Source: Pseudomonas sp. 8AS (GTDB lineage Bacteria > Pseudomonadota > Gammaproteobacteria > Pseudomonadales > Pseudomonadaceae). Taken from it: a stretch of 64,000 bases of DNA. The position numbers and the translations under genes are program-made. Below the pieces are notes generated by a model. That model searched no databases. It had not been told where the DNA came from and saw only the letters and a program-made list of their open reading frames with translations. This document shows, piece after piece, positions 1 through 8,535 of this stretch. Each line of letters begins with the position of its first letter. The first letter of the stretch is position 1. The stretch is from NCBI RefSeq assembly GCF_902506505.1, contig NZ_LR733406.1:2008117-2072116 (forward strand), read 5' to 3'.

Positions 1-154
1 GGACGAGATCAAGTGGCGCAGCCAGCGCAGTCAGCGGCCCTGGCTGGCGGGGACGGTGATCGAGCACATGTGTGCCCTGCTCGATGTCTCGGCGCTGGCC
101 GAGCTGATCGCCAGCGGCGCCACACGGCATGCGGCGAAAGGCAAGATCCATTAA
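1..154 (+). CDS. CheW-domain protein, ParP-like (3' end only)
   Basis: Only the last 50 codons are present, read in frame from base 2 to a TAA at 152-154. The visible C-terminus includes RPWLAGTVIEHMCALLDV, which resembles the end of the CheW-like array-integration domain of ParP, a polar chemotaxis-array protein. In Pseudomonas and Vibrio the parC/parP pair commonly lies directly before cheW, as it does here, so context supports the call. The N-terminal part is outside the window. The identification rests on a short stretch and memory of the family. Confidence 0.65.
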   Translation, partial: DEIKWRSQRSQRPWLAGTVIEHMCALLDVSALAELIASGATRHAAKGKIH

Positions 155-249
155 TTTGCTCGGTTCCGCCCGGTGCGGGACTCTATAGTGATGACAGCGG
201 GGTGCACCCGCGTATGCCGCCCAGAGCGGTTCTAGACGAGGCTAGGGAA

Positions 250-729
250 ATGAAGAAAACGTCTGCGCAAGGTTCCGAAGATCCCATTCTGCAGTGGGTG
301 ACCTTCCGCCTGGATAACGAGACTTACGGCATCAACGTGATGCAGGTCCAGGAAGTGTTGCGCTACACCGAGATCGCCCCGGTTCCGGGGGCACCTGCCT
401 ATGTGCTGGGCATCATCAACCTGCGCGGCAATGTGGTGACGGTGATCGACACCCGCCAGCGCTTCGGCCTGGACTCGGCTCCGGTGACCGACAACACCCG
501 CATCGTGATCATCGAGGCGGACAAGCAGGTGATCGGCATCCTCGTCGACAGCGTGGCGGAAGTGGTCTATCTGCGTCAATCCGAAGTGGAGACCGCGCCG
601 AACGTGGGCAACGACGAGTCCGCCAAGTTCATCCAGGGCGTGTGCAACAAGAACGGCGAGCTGCTGATCCTGGTCGAACTGGACAAGATGATGTCCGAAG
701 AAGAGTGGTCCGAGCTGGAGAGTATCTGA
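250..729 (+). CDS. cheW: Chemotaxis coupling protein CheW
   Basis: 159-residue CheW, the cytoplasmic scaffold that joins chemoreceptors to the kinase CheA. The whole protein is one CheW domain: the core begins at WVTFRLDNETYGI and contains the conserved GIINLRGNVVTVIDTR strand region and a C-terminal LLILVELDKM strand. The frame is open upstream, but ATG 250 is preferred because it follows a GAGG/AGGGA ribosome binding site and gives the usual CheW length; the residues encoded upstream are low-complexity and unrelated to the family. The ParP-like gene lies upstream and DUF2802 starts 3 bases downstream, so the three genes are probably one transcript. Confidence 0.95.
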   Translation: MKKTSAQGSEDPILQWVTFRLDNETYGINVMQVQEVLRYTEIAPVPGAPAYVLGIINLRGNVVTVIDTRQRFGLDSAPVTDNTRIVIIEADKQVIGILVDSVAEVVYLRQSEVETAPNVGNDESAKFIQGVCNKNGELLILVELDKMMSEEEWSELESI

Positions 730-732
730 TCC

Positions 733-1137
733 ATGTTGGTAATCGCGGTGGCCGTGCTCGGCCTGTTCTGTGTGCTGCTTGCGGGAACCTGCCTCTGGCT
801 GGTGAAGAACCTGCGCCAGCAGGCACAGCTGCAGGCCGAGCGCGACGCCGCGCGTGACCAGCGCCTGCGCGAGTTGAGCCGGCGCCTGGACACCTACCTG
901 GCCGGCAGTGTGCGCATGGGCGAAGAGCTGCATGAGCTGCGCCGGGTGGTGGCGCCGCTGCCGGACAAGCTCAACCAGATGGAGCAGCGCGATCCGTCCA
1001 GCCTGTCCTTCACCCAGGCCGCCCGCCTGGCGGGGATGGGCGCCAGCGTCGATGATCTGACCCATTCCTGCGGGCTGACCCAGGCCGAGGCCGAGCTGGT
1101 CAGCAAGCTGCAATTGGCCCACAAGCAGCGTTCCTAA
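733..1137 (+). CDS. DUF2802 family membrane-anchored coiled-coil protein
   Basis: 134 residues. An N-terminal hydrophobic helix (about residues 2-24) is followed by a charged helical region rich in R, E and Q that is likely coiled coil, then a small C-terminal helical segment (TQAEAELVSKLQLAHK). This matches the DUF2802 family, which habitually follows cheW in polar flagellates; its biochemical role is not established. The gene starts 3 bases after the cheW stop, and an intrinsic terminator overlaps its own stop codon, so it is the last gene of the chemotaxis transcript. Function by context: chemotaxis-associated. Confidence 0.8.
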   Translation: MLVIAVAVLGLFCVLLAGTCLWLVKNLRQQAQLQAERDAARDQRLRELSRRLDTYLAGSVRMGEELHELRRVVAPLPDKLNQMEQRDPSSLSFTQAARLAGMGASVDDLTHSCGLTQAEAELVSKLQLAHKQRS

Positions 1138-1154
1138 AGGCCGTTCGGCCTTTT
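1136..1154 (+). terminator. Intrinsic terminator after DUF2802 gene
   Basis: Perfect 7-bp stem AAAGGCC / GGCCTTT with a GTTC loop, followed by a T. It begins inside the stop codon of the upstream gene and closes the cheW transcript. Confidence 0.85.
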
Positions 1155-1264
1155 ACTCCCTCCCGATCTTAGTGAGCTGCTCGCTCGCACCAATGGTTCC
1201 AAAGCCTGCCCGCTCGTCTGCCTAAGCTCAATCTTGGGGTGTTGCCTTGCCGTGGAGGTCTGCC

Positions 1265-1705
1265 ATGCGATGCCGTTTGCTCTTGGTGTGTCTGCTGCTG
1301 GCAGGCGCGGTGCAGGCTGCCGAGGCACCGCTGGAAGTGGCGGGGGCAACCACGGTCAATGCCTTGCAGGCGCGGCAACTCTATGAATTCGGCGTGCTGT
1401 TCATCGACGTGCGGCCGATGCGGGAGTGGAGCTGGGGCCATGTGCATGGCGCCCTGCACCTGGAGCTGGACGGGCGCTTCATCGAGCTGGCCGAGACCGA
1501 CTGGCCGCGCGGCATGCCCATTGTCCTGTATTGCGACAGCGAGGTGTGCCCGCAGAGCGCCGAGGCGGCGCGACGCGCGGTGCGCTGGGGCTTCCAGCAC
1601 GTGTACTACTTCCGCAGCGGTTATTTCGCCTGGCAGCTACTGGACTTCCCGCTGGGCAAGGGGCGCGAGGGCGAGCTGTTCGCTTTCACTCTGGGGGAGC
1701 ATTGA
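1265..1705 (+). CDS. Exported rhodanese-like sulfurtransferase domain protein
   Basis: 146 residues. An N-terminal signal peptide (RLLLVCLLLAGAVQA, residues 4-18) precedes a single rhodanese domain. The fold signatures visible are the LFIDVRPMREWSWGHV segment and the active-site loop YCDSEVC with Cys90 as the candidate catalytic residue and a second Cys at 95. ATG 1265 is chosen over the in-frame TTG at 1247 because GTGGAGGT lies 5 bases upstream and the signal peptide then starts correctly. Such proteins handle thiol or persulfide sulfur in the periplasm, but no substrate can be inferred. The last 20 bases overlap the convergent FlhB-like gene. Confidence 0.8.
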   Translation: MRCRLLLVCLLLAGAVQAAEAPLEVAGATTVNALQARQLYEFGVLFIDVRPMREWSWGHVHGALHLELDGRFIELAETDWPRGMPIVLYCDSEVCPQSAEAARRAVRWGFQHVYYFRSGYFAWQLLDFPLGKGREGELFAFTLGEH

Positions 1706-2012
1706 GCAGCGCGCGGGGCGGGGTGATGTCGCGGTCCTGGTCAAAACCGGGCGGGCACTTGCCCTTGAGGTACCAGGCAAAGGCAATGATCTCGGCGATG
1801 CTGCGGTACAGCGGCTCGGGGATGGCATCGCCCAGCTCCATGCGTGCCAGCAGGCGCACCAGTTCGGCATTTTCGTAGATCGGCACTTCGTATTCGCGGG
1901 CGAGGGCGAGGATGGCTTCGGCCAGCTGGTCGTCGCCCTTGGCGGTCAGGCTGGGGGCGTGGCTACCGTCGTAGGAGAGGGCGATGGCCTGGCGGGGGGC
2001 TTGCTGCTTCAT
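1686..2012 (-). CDS. FlhB/YscU C-terminal domain-like protein
   Basis: 108 residues that align by eye with the cytoplasmic C-terminal domain of the flagellar export gate protein FlhB: an ALSYD strand, a TAKGDDQLAEAI helix, a REYEVPIYENAELVRLL segment, and MELGDAIPEPLYRSIAEIIAFAWYL. The FlhB transmembrane part is absent and the autocleavage NPTH motif is replaced by APRQ. FlhB paralogues of this size (FhlB-like) are known in flagellated bacteria and can partly replace the FlhB C-terminus. It overlaps the upstream FliK-like gene by 4 bases (ATGA), suggesting translational coupling and a joint role in export substrate switching. Confidence 0.8.
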   Translation of the reverse strand: MKQQAPRQAIALSYDGSHAPSLTAKGDDQLAEAILALAREYEVPIYENAELVRLLARMELGDAIPEPLYRSIAEIIAFAWYLKGKCPPGFDQDRDITPPRALLNAPPE

Positions 2013-3553
2013 GCGGTTTCATCCACCCAGCGCTGTTCCAGCTGGGTTTTCGGGCCCTGGACCGGCATGCCCTGGCGGCAGGCCAGCTCGCCGACTTCCA
2101 GGCCGGCGGCGAGCAGGCGCTCGCGCAGGTGGCCCAGTTCGTGATCGATCAGCTCGGCGGTGTTCGAGCGCTCGGCCCACAGCTGGCTGGACAGGCTGCC
2201 GCGCAGCAGCTGGGCCTGCACCTGCAGCGGCCCCAGGGGTTCCAGGTCGAAGGCCAGCTCGACGCGCCAGAGCAGTTCCTTCTGTTCCTGCTTGCCGGCG
2301 TTGTGGGGCTCCTCGCGCTGCAGCTTGATCTGCAGCGGCACTATGTCCTGCTGGTTGCGCATCGGCAGCTCCAGCTGCCAGGTGGTCTGCAGGTAGCCTT
2401 CGGCCGTGACCTGGGTCTGGGCCAGGCTCGATAGCTGGTGGGTTTGCAGTCGGGATACCGCCGCGGCGGCCAGCTTGAGCAGGGCTTCGAGATCGCCTTC
2501 GCCTTCCAGCGACTGCAGCAGGCGCGCGGGCAGGGGGAAACTCAGGCCCTGCTGGCGCAGGTTGGCCTGGGTCAGGTTGCCTAGGGCAGTGCGCACGAAG
2601 GCCGGCAGGGCCTGGGCCAGCGCGGTGGCTGCCGCCCCGCCAGGCGGCAGGGCGGCGCCGGGCAGGTTGGGCAGCAGCTGGGCGACCAGGCGCAGCAGGT
2701 TGGCCTTGAGATCCTGGGGCAGGCTGGCGGTCTGGCCGCCGAGCAGTTTGGCCTCGAGGAACAGGCCGCTGTTTTCCATGGCCTGGGCCAGGCCCTTGGC
2801 GGTGCCCAGCTGGCCGCCTTCGGGCAGCAGGCCGAGCAGCTTGTCGATGCTGCCGCGCAGCTCGTCCGGCAGGCCGCTCTGCTGGCTCAGCCCCTGCAAG
2901 TTCTTGAACAGACCCTCCAGCGAGCCCTGGCGTCCCTGCTGGGCGGCCAGCTGCTGGCCGAGCACCAGCTGATCGAGACGTCCGCTGAGCGGCAGGAAGC
3001 CGAGCGCCTGGCTGCCCTGTACCTGGGCGCTGAGCAGGCTGCCGATGGGCAGCGGCAGCGGGGTTTCCACACTGAGCTTGCTGCCGGCCAGCGGGGTGTT
3101 GAGCAGGTTGACCAGGACCTTGTAGACCGTCTGTTGGGCCTTGGCCTGCACCAGTTGCTCGCGGGCTTCGACCTTGCCCTGCAGCAGGGTGCCGACCGGC
3201 AGCTGCTGCAGGTCGAGGCTGGTCAGCACCTTGTTGTTGCCGGTCTGCAGGGCGAGGGCCAGGCGGGTGTCCGACAGGGCGGTCACGGCCAGGGCCGTGC
3301 CCTGGGCCAGGGGGCGCGAGCTGCTGGCCTCCAGGGTGGTCTGCTTGCCGTTGTCCAGGGTCAGCTTGAGCAGCAGGTGAAAGCTCTGTGCCACTTCCTT
3401 GAGGGCCAGCACTTCGGCCTTGGCGCTCTGCCCGGTGCCGAGCAGGCCTTCCAGCGGCTGCAGCAGCTTCACCGCGAGGTCGGCACTGGGCGGCAGCGGG
3501 CGGCTGGGCGGCGGCGTTGCCGGAAGCGGGCGAGGGCTGCTGATTTCTGCCAT
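2009..3553 (-). CDS. FliK-like hook-length control domain protein
   Basis: 514 residues. The long N-terminal and central region is rich in L, Q, G and A with no clear globular motif, as in molecular-ruler proteins. The C-terminal 100 or so residues (QLELPMRNQQDIVPLQIKLQ, ... WRVELAFDLEPLGPLQVQAQL, ... LWAERSNTAELI, ... LRERLLAAGLEV) match the FliK C-terminal (Flg_hook) domain that contacts FlhB. The gene is translationally coupled to the FlhB C-terminal-like gene, which supports the pairing. It is not next to other flagellar structural genes here, so it may be a second FliK paralogue rather than the main hook ruler. Confidence 0.8.
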   Translation of the reverse strand: MAEISSPRPLPATPPPSRPLPPSADLAVKLLQPLEGLLGTGQSAKAEVLALKEVAQSFHLLLKLTLDNGKQTTLEASSSRPLAQGTALAVTALSDTRLALALQTGNNKVLTSLDLQQLPVGTLLQGKVEAREQLVQAKAQQTVYKVLVNLLNTPLAGSKLSVETPLPLPIGSLLSAQVQGSQALGFLPLSGRLDQLVLGQQLAAQQGRQGSLEGLFKNLQGLSQQSGLPDELRGSIDKLLGLLPEGGQLGTAKGLAQAMENSGLFLEAKLLGGQTASLPQDLKANLLRLVAQLLPNLPGAALPPGGAAATALAQALPAFVRTALGNLTQANLRQQGLSFPLPARLLQSLEGEGDLEALLKLAAAAVSRLQTHQLSSLAQTQVTAEGYLQTTWQLELPMRNQQDIVPLQIKLQREEPHNAGKQEQKELLWRVELAFDLEPLGPLQVQAQLLRGSLSSQLWAERSNTAELIDHELGHLRERLLAAGLEVGELACRQGMPVQGPKTQLEQRWVDETA

Positions 3554-3584
3554 TGCCGGGTTACACCCTGTCGAAAAAGCCGGC

Positions 3585-3612
3585 TTCGAGGGCGGAGCCC
3601 GGCATGTATAAT
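3585..3612 (+). promoter_or_regulatory. Candidate sigma-70 promoter of the ccm operon
   Basis: A perfect -10 hexamer TATAAT at 3607-3612 lies 16 bases after TTCGAG at 3585-3590, about 75 bases before ccmA. GGCAT and ATGCC flank the -10 as short inverted arms. A minus-strand promoter for the FliK-like gene could share this region. Confidence 0.45.
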
Positions 3613-3688
3613 GCCGCCCCGTTCGGGCCGGCTGTGCAGTTTACTTGCGTCAGTATAGCGGCCGGGATATTGCCGACTTGAACCCCCG

Positions 3689-4339
3689 ATGGGTAGCCAT
3701 GCCGTGACCAGTCTGCTTCTTGAAGCCCGCAACCTCGCCTGTGAGCGGGATTGGCGCCTGCTGTTCGACGGCCTCGATCTGCGCCTGTCGGCCGGCACCC
3801 TGCTGCAGGTCAGCGGCCCCAATGGCAGCGGCAAGACCAGCCTGCTGCGCCTGCTGGCCGGGCTGATGCAGCCCACCGCCGGCGAGGTGCTGCTCAATGG
3901 CAAGGCGCTGGCCCGCCAGCATGGCGAACTGGGCCGCAGCCTGGTGTGGATCGGCCATGCTGCCGGGATCAAGGGCCTGCTCAGCGCCGAGGAAAACCTC
4001 GCCTGGCTCTGCGCCCTGCATTGCCCGGCTTCGCGCGAGGCGATCTGGCGGGCGCTGGCGGCGGTCGGCCTGGCCGGCTTCGAGGACGTGCCCTGCCATA
4101 CCCTGTCCGCCGGGCAGCAGCGCCGCGTGGCCCTGGCCCGGCTGCACCTTGATGCGCCGCCGCTGTGGATTCTCGACGAACCCTTCACCGCCCTCGACAA
4201 GCAGGGCGTGGCCCAGCTGGAAAGCCACCTGGCGCGCCATTGCGAGCAGGGCGGGATCATCGTGCTGACCACCCACCACAACCTCGCCGAGAAGCCTTCC
4301 GGCTACCGCGAACTCGACCTCGGACGAGCGACGCCATGA
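3689..4339 (+). CDS. ccmA: Haem exporter ABC ATPase CcmA
   Basis: 216 residues, the ATPase of the CcmABCD complex, which releases haem-loaded CcmE during cytochrome c maturation. All ABC motifs are visible: Walker [10 protein letters not shown], signature LSAGQQRR, Walker B LWILDEP with the catalytic E, D-loop TALD, and switch His in LTTHH. A GTG at 3704 (giving a protein beginning TSLLLEA) is an alternative start; neither has a strong ribosome binding site. It is first in the ccm operon and overlaps ccmB by 4 bases. Confidence 0.95.
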   Translation: MGSHAVTSLLLEARNLACERDWRLLFDGLDLRLSAGTLLQVSGPNGSGKTSLLRLLAGLMQPTAGEVLLNGKALARQHGELGRSLVWIGHAAGIKGLLSAEENLAWLCALHCPASREAIWRALAAVGLAGFEDVPCHTLSAGQQRRVALARLHLDAPPLWILDEPFTALDKQGVAQLESHLARHCEQGGIIVLTTHHNLAEKPSGYRELDLGRATP

Positions 4340-5007
4340 GCAGCGTATTCCTGCAACTGGTCGCCCGCGAGGCGCGCCTTCTGTTCCGCCGTCCGGCCGA
4401 GCTGGCTAATCCTTTGGTGTTCTTCGCCATCGTCATCGCCCTGTTCCCGCTGGCCGTGGGACCCGAGTCGAAACTGCTGCAGACCCTGTCGCCGGGGCTG
4501 GTCTGGGTCGCGGCGCTGCTGGCGGTGCTGCTCTCGCTGGACGGCCTGTTCCGCAGCGATTTCGAGGATGGTTCTTTGGAACAGTGGGTCCTTTCGTCGC
4601 ACCCCCTGCCTCTTCTGGTGTTGGCCAAGGTACTGGCACACTGGACTTTTTCCGGATTGGCGCTGGTCGTCCTGTCGCCATTGCTGGCGCTGATGCTGGG
4701 CTTGCCGTCGCGTTGCGTGCCGGTGCTGCTGCTGTCGCTGCTGCTGGGCACGCCGGTGCTCAGCCTGCTCGGCGCGGTGGGAGCGGCCCTGACCGTCGGC
4801 CTCAAGCGTGGCGGCCTGCTGCTGGCCCTGTTGATCCTGCCGCTGTATATCCCGGTATTGATCCTCGGCAGCGGGGCACTGCAGGCGACCCTGCAAGGCT
4901 TGCCGGCGGCCGGCCACCTGTTGTGGCTGGCCAGCCTGACCGCCATGGCGGTCACCCTGACTCCTTTTGCAATAGCCGCCGGCCTGAAGATCAGCGTCGG
5001 CGAATAA
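4336..5007 (+). CDS. ccmB: Haem exporter membrane protein CcmB
   Basis: 223 residues, the integral membrane partner of CcmA. It has about six hydrophobic helices and the family features [16 protein letters not shown] near the N-terminus, [20 protein letters not shown], and a C-terminal [12 protein letters not shown]. The start at ATG 4336 lies in an ATGA overlap with the ccmA stop; the open frame upstream of it lies inside ccmA and is not coding. It is followed not by ccmC directly but by a 142-bp inverted-repeat element. Confidence 0.95.
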   Translation: MSSVFLQLVAREARLLFRRPAELANPLVFFAIVIALFPLAVGPESKLLQTLSPGLVWVAALLAVLLSLDGLFRSDFEDGSLEQWVLSSHPLPLLVLAKVLAHWTFSGLALVVLSPLLALMLGLPSRCVPVLLLSLLLGTPVLSLLGAVGAALTVGLKRGGLLLALLILPLYIPVLILGSGALQATLQGLPAAGHLLWLASLTAMAVTLTPFAIAAGLKISVGE

Positions 5008-5024
5008 CAGGCTTATGAAGATGG

Positions 5025-5166
5025 AAAAGCTGTTGAAAAACGTAGCGAGCGCCGCCGAGACAAGGCGAGAACAGGCGAGGGCGCGGAGTTTACGTGTGGT
5101 AAATGAGCAGCCCGAGCCTGTTTTCAACGCCGTATCGGCAAGCGCAGTAGTTTTGAGGCAGCTTTT
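5025..5166. repeat. 142-bp imperfect inverted-repeat element (dispersed family, copy 1)
   Basis: The whole interval folds back on itself. The outermost arms are AAAAGCTG (5025-5032) and CAGCTTTT (5159-5166). A central pair, GAGAACAGGCGAGGGC (5067-5082) and GCCCGAGCCTGTTTTC (5110-5125), encloses GTTTAC/GTAAAT around a 5-base loop. It fills the ccmB-ccmC gap completely and ends on the base before the ccmC ATG, so the likely ccmC ribosome binding site (GAGG, 5155-5158) is inside its right arm. A relative is present at 38901-38953. No coding capacity is seen. Confidence 0.8.
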
Positions 5167-5922
5167 ATGAACTGGACCTGGTTTCACAAGTGGGGCTCGC
5201 CCAAGTGGTTCTACGAGATGAGCGGGCGCTGGCTGCCGTGGCTGGCCGTGGCCGCCGCGCTGCTGCTGGTGGTCGGCCTGGTCTGGGGCCTGGCCTTCGC
5301 CCCGCCGGAGAAATACCAGGGCAACAGCTACCGGATCATCTATATCCATGTGCCGGCGGCCTTCCTCGCCCAGTCCTGCTACCTGCTGATGGCGGTGGCT
5401 GGTGCCGTGGGCCTGATCTGGAAGATGAAGCTGGCCGATGTGGCCCTGCAGCAGGCCGCGCCGATCGGCGCCTGGCTGTGCTTCATCGCCCTGGTCACCG
5501 GCGCCATCTGGGGCAAGCCGACCTGGGGCACCTACTGGATCTGGGACGCGCGGCTGACCTCGATGCTGATCCTGCTGTTCCTCTATTTCGGCGTGATCGC
5601 CCTGGGTAGCGCCATCAGCAACCGCGACAGCGCGGCCAAGGCCTGCGCGGTGCTGGCCCTGGTCGGGGCGGTGAACATTCCGATCATCCAGAAGTCAGTG
5701 GAATGGTGGAATACCCTGCACCAGCCGGCCACCTTCAAGGTCACCGGCAAGGCCAGCATGAGCGCGGAAATGTGGCTGCCGCTGCTGATCTCGGTGCTGG
5801 GCTTCTATTGCTTCCTTGGCGCGGTACTGCTGCTGCGCATGCGCCTGGAAGTGCTCAAACGCGAATCCCGCAGCAGCTGGGCCAAGGCCGAAGTGACCCG
5901 TCTGGCGGAGGGCAGGGCATGA
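5167..5922 (+). CDS. ccmC: Haem handling protein CcmC
   Basis: 251 residues, six-helix membrane protein that loads haem onto CcmE. It carries the periplasmic WWD-type tryptophan-rich motif ([18 protein letters not shown]) and the flanking haem-ligand histidines, one in YIHVPAAF and one in NTLHQPATF. The ATG follows the inverted-repeat element, with GAGG 8 bases upstream. It overlaps ccmD by 4 bases. Part of the ccmABCDEFGHI maturation operon. Confidence 0.96.
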   Translation: MNWTWFHKWGSPKWFYEMSGRWLPWLAVAAALLLVVGLVWGLAFAPPEKYQGNSYRIIYIHVPAAFLAQSCYLLMAVAGAVGLIWKMKLADVALQQAAPIGAWLCFIALVTGAIWGKPTWGTYWIWDARLTSMLILLFLYFGVIALGSAISNRDSAAKACAVLALVGAVNIPIIQKSVEWWNTLHQPATFKVTGKASMSAEMWLPLLISVLGFYCFLGAVLLLRMRLEVLKRESRSSWAKAEVTRLAEGRA

Positions 5923-6095
5923 GTTTCGCCTCGTTTGCCGAGTTCATCGCCATGGGCAGCCATGGCCCCTATGTCTGGTCATCCTATGCCATCGGCATCG
6001 CCGTACTGGCCCTCAACGTAGCCTTGCCGATCATGGCACGGCGGCGTTACCTGCAAGACGAGGCGCGCCGTTTGCGCCGGGAGAGACAACAGTGA
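5919..6095 (+). CDS. ccmD: Haem exporter small subunit CcmD
   Basis: 58 residues: a short N-terminus with [12 protein letters not shown], one transmembrane helix (about 20-40), and a basic cytoplasmic tail ([10 protein letters not shown]). This is the typical CcmD layout; CcmD stabilises CcmC-CcmE and the CcmAB complex. ATG 5919 overlaps the ccmC stop (ATGA), and the ccmD stop overlaps the GTG start of ccmE. Confidence 0.93.
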   Translation: MSFASFAEFIAMGSHGPYVWSSYAIGIAVLALNVALPIMARRRYLQDEARRLRRERQQ

Positions 6096-6544
6096 ACGCG
6101 GTCCGCAAGAAACGCCTGTATATCGTCCTCGCCATTCTGGTCGGTGCCGGCATCGCCGTGGGCTTGGCGCTGATGGCGCTGAACCAGAACATCAACCTGT
6201 TCTACACGCCGACGCAGATCGCCAATGGCGAGGCGCCGCAGGATGCTCGCATCCGTGCCGGTGGCATGGTCGCCGAGGGCTCGCTCAAGCGCAGCGGCGA
6301 CTCGCTGGACGTCGAGTTCGTGGTCACCGACTTCGCCAAGAGCGTGACCATCCGCTACCGCGGGATCCTCCCGGACCTGTTCCGCGAAGGGCAGGGCATC
6401 GTCGCCCTGGGCAAGCTGAATGCCGACGGCGTGCTGATCGCCGACGAAGTGCTGGCCAAGCACGACGAGAACTACATGCCGCCGGAAGTGACCAAGGCGC
6501 TGAAAGACAGCGGCCAGCTGCAACCCGGCAAGAGCGAGGGTTGA
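6092..6544 (+). CDS. ccmE: Haem chaperone CcmE
   Basis: 150 residues, periplasmic haem chaperone tethered by an N-terminal helix (about residues 8-29) with an OB-fold beta barrel. The covalent haem-binding histidine is His124 in [11 protein letters not shown], with the nearby Tyr128 that acts as axial ligand in studied CcmE proteins. It starts at GTG 6092, overlapping the ccmD stop by 4 bases. Confidence 0.96.
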   Translation: MNAVRKKRLYIVLAILVGAGIAVGLALMALNQNINLFYTPTQIANGEAPQDARIRAGGMVAEGSLKRSGDSLDVEFVVTDFAKSVTIRYRGILPDLFREGQGIVALGKLNADGVLIADEVLAKHDENYMPPEVTKALKDSGQLQPGKSEG

Positions 6545-6546
6545 GC

Positions 6547-8535
6547 ATGAACCTGAATCTGATCGTGCCCGAGCTGGGCCACCTGGCGCTGATCCTCGCC
6601 CTGTGCCTGGCCCTGGTGCAGGCCAGCCTGCCGCTGGTCGGCGCCTGGCGCGGCGATCGCCAGTGGATGAGCCTGGCGCAACCCGCCGCCTGGGGCCAGT
6701 TCGCCTTCCTGCTGTTTGCCTTCGCCTGCCTGACCTGGTCGTTCATGGTCGACGACTTCTCCGTCGCCTACGTGGCCAGCAACTCCAACAGCGCCTTGCC
6801 CTGGTACTACAAGTTCAGCGCCGTGTGGGGCGCCCACGAGGGCTCGCTGCTGCTGTGGGCACTGATCCTCGGCGGCTGGACCTTCGCCGTGTCGATCTTC
6901 TCCCGCCAGCTGCCGGAAGTGATGCTGGCCCGCGTGCTGGCGGTGATGGGCATGATCAGCATCGGCTTCCTGCTGTTTTTGATCGTCACCTCCAACCCCT
7001 TCGAGCGCCTGCTGCCGGACATGCCGCAGGACGGCCGCGACCTCAACCCGCTGCTGCAGGACATCGGCCTGATCGTCCATCCGCCGATGCTGTACATGGG
7101 CTATGTCGGCTTCTCCGTGGCCTTCGCCTTCGCCATCGCCGCGCTGCTCGGCGGCAAGCTGGACGCGGCTTGGGCGCGCTGGTCGCGGCCGTGGACCATC
7201 ATCGCCTGGGCCTTCCTCGGCATCGGCATCGCCCTGGGCTCCTGGTGGGCCTACTACGAACTGGGCTGGGGCGGCTGGTGGTTCTGGGACCCGGTGGAGA
7301 ACGCCTCCTTCATGCCCTGGCTGGTCGGCACCGCGCTGATCCACTCGCTGGCCGTGACCGAGAAACGCGGCGTGTTCAAGAGCTGGACCGTGCTGCTGGC
7401 CATCGCCGCCTTCTCTCTGAGTCTGCTGGGGACCTTCCTGGTGCGTTCCGGGGTGCTGACCTCGGTGCATGCCTTCGCCACCGATCCGGAGCGCGGGGTG
7501 TTCATCCTGGCCTTCCTGCTGCTGGTGGTCGGCGGCTCGCTGACCCTGTTCGCCGTGCGCGCACCGGTGGTCAAGAGCCAGGTCGGCTTCGCCCTGTGGT
7601 CGCGCGAGACCCTGCTGCTGGCCAACAACCTGGTGCTGGTGGTGGCAGCCTCGATGATCCTGCTGGGCACCCTCTACCCGCTGGTGCTGGATGCCCTGAG
7701 CGGCGCCAAGCTGTCGGTCGGCCCGCCCTATTTCAACGCGCTGTTCGTGCCGCTGATGGCCCTGCTGATGCTGGTGATGGCGGTCGGCGTGCTGGTGCGC
7801 TGGAAGGACACGCCGCTGCAGTGGCTGCTCGGCATGCTCACCCCGGTGCTGCTCGGCAGCGCCGCGCTGGGTGGCCTGGCTACCTGGCTGTTCGGCGACT
7901 TCAACTGGGCGGTGCTGGCGGTATTCCTGCTGGCGGCCTGGGTGCTGCTGGCCAGCGTGCGCGACCTGCTCGACAAGACCCGGCACAAGGGCCTGGTCAA
8001 GGGCATCCTGGGCCTCAACAGCAGCTACTGGGGCATGCAGCTGGCGCACCTGGGCATTGCCGTGTGTGCCATCGGCGTGGTGCTGGTCAGCCAGGGCAGC
8101 GCCGAGCGTGACCTGCGCCTGGCCCCCGGCGAGTCGCTGGAACTGGGCGGTTACCGCTTCGTCTTCGAGGGCGCCGAGCATTTCGAGGGGCCCAACTTCA
8201 CCTCGGACAAGGGCAGCATCCGCGTGCTGGAAGACGGCGAGGAAGTCGCCCTGCTGCATCCGGAAAAGCGCCTGTACAGCGTGCAGAACATGCCGATGAC
8301 CGAGGCCGGCATCGACGCCGGTGTCACCCGCGACCTCTATGTGGCCCTCGGCGAGCCGCTGGAAGATGGTGCCTGGGCCGTGCGCGTGCACATCAAGCCC
8401 TACGTGCGCTGGATCTGGTTCGGCGGCCTGATGATGGGCTTCGGCGGCCTGCTGGCGGCCTTCGATCCGCGCTACCGGGTCAAGGTCAAGACCCGCGTGC
8501 GTGAGGCCCTCGGCCTCAATGGAGTGGCGGCATGA
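6547..8535 (+). CDS. ccmF: Cytochrome c haem lyase subunit CcmF
   Basis: 662 residues from ATG 6547, a polytopic membrane protein of the CcmFHI holocytochrome c synthase. It has the WWD domain (GWGGWWFWDPVENASFMPWL) and conserved histidines such as the one in VHPPMLYMGY and in VLTSVHAFATDP. The frame can begin at TTG 6541, but GAGGG at 6536-6540 is well spaced from ATG 6547. A long open frame on the opposite strand here is a codon-bias shadow. The stop overlaps ccmG by 4 bases. Confidence 0.96.
   Translation: MNLNLIVPELGHLALILALCLALVQASLPLVGAWRGDRQWMSLAQPAAWGQFAFLLFAFACLTWSFMVDDFSVAYVASNSNSALPWYYKFSAVWGAHEGSLLLWALILGGWTFAVSIFSRQLPEVMLARVLAVMGMISIGFLLFLIVTSNPFERLLPDMPQDGRDLNPLLQDIGLIVHPPMLYMGYVGFSVAFAFAIAALLGGKLDAAWARWSRPWTIIAWAFLGIGIALGSWWAYYELGWGGWWFWDPVENASFMPWLVGTALIHSLAVTEKRGVFKSWTVLLAIAAFSLSLLGTFLVRSGVLTSVHAFATDPERGVFILAFLLLVVGGSLTLFAVRAPVVKSQVGFALWSRETLLLANNLVLVVAASMILLGTLYPLVLDALSGAKLSVGPPYFNALFVPLMALLMLVMAVGVLVRWKDTPLQWLLGMLTPVLLGSAALGGLATWLFGDFNWAVLAVFLLAAWVLLASVRDLLDKTRHKGLVKGILGLNSSYWGMQLAHLGIAVCAIGVVLVSQGSAERDLRLAPGESLELGGYRFVFEGAEHFEGPNFTSDKGSIRVLEDGEEVALLHPEKRLYSVQNMPMTEAGIDAGVTRDLYVALGEPLEDGAWAVRVHIKPYVRWIWFGGLMMGFGGLLAAFDPRYRVKVKTRVREALGLNGVAA

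Noticed and set aside
13..249. N-terminal extension of CheW to base 13
   Set aside because: The extension overlaps the ParP-like gene in another frame and is not CheW-like; ATG 250 has a ribosome binding site and gives the normal length.
6472..8391. 639-codon open frame antisense to ccmF
   Set aside because: High-GC codon bias leaves the complementary frame open; the peptide is Q/H/G-rich with no domain, and ccmF is certain on the plus strand.
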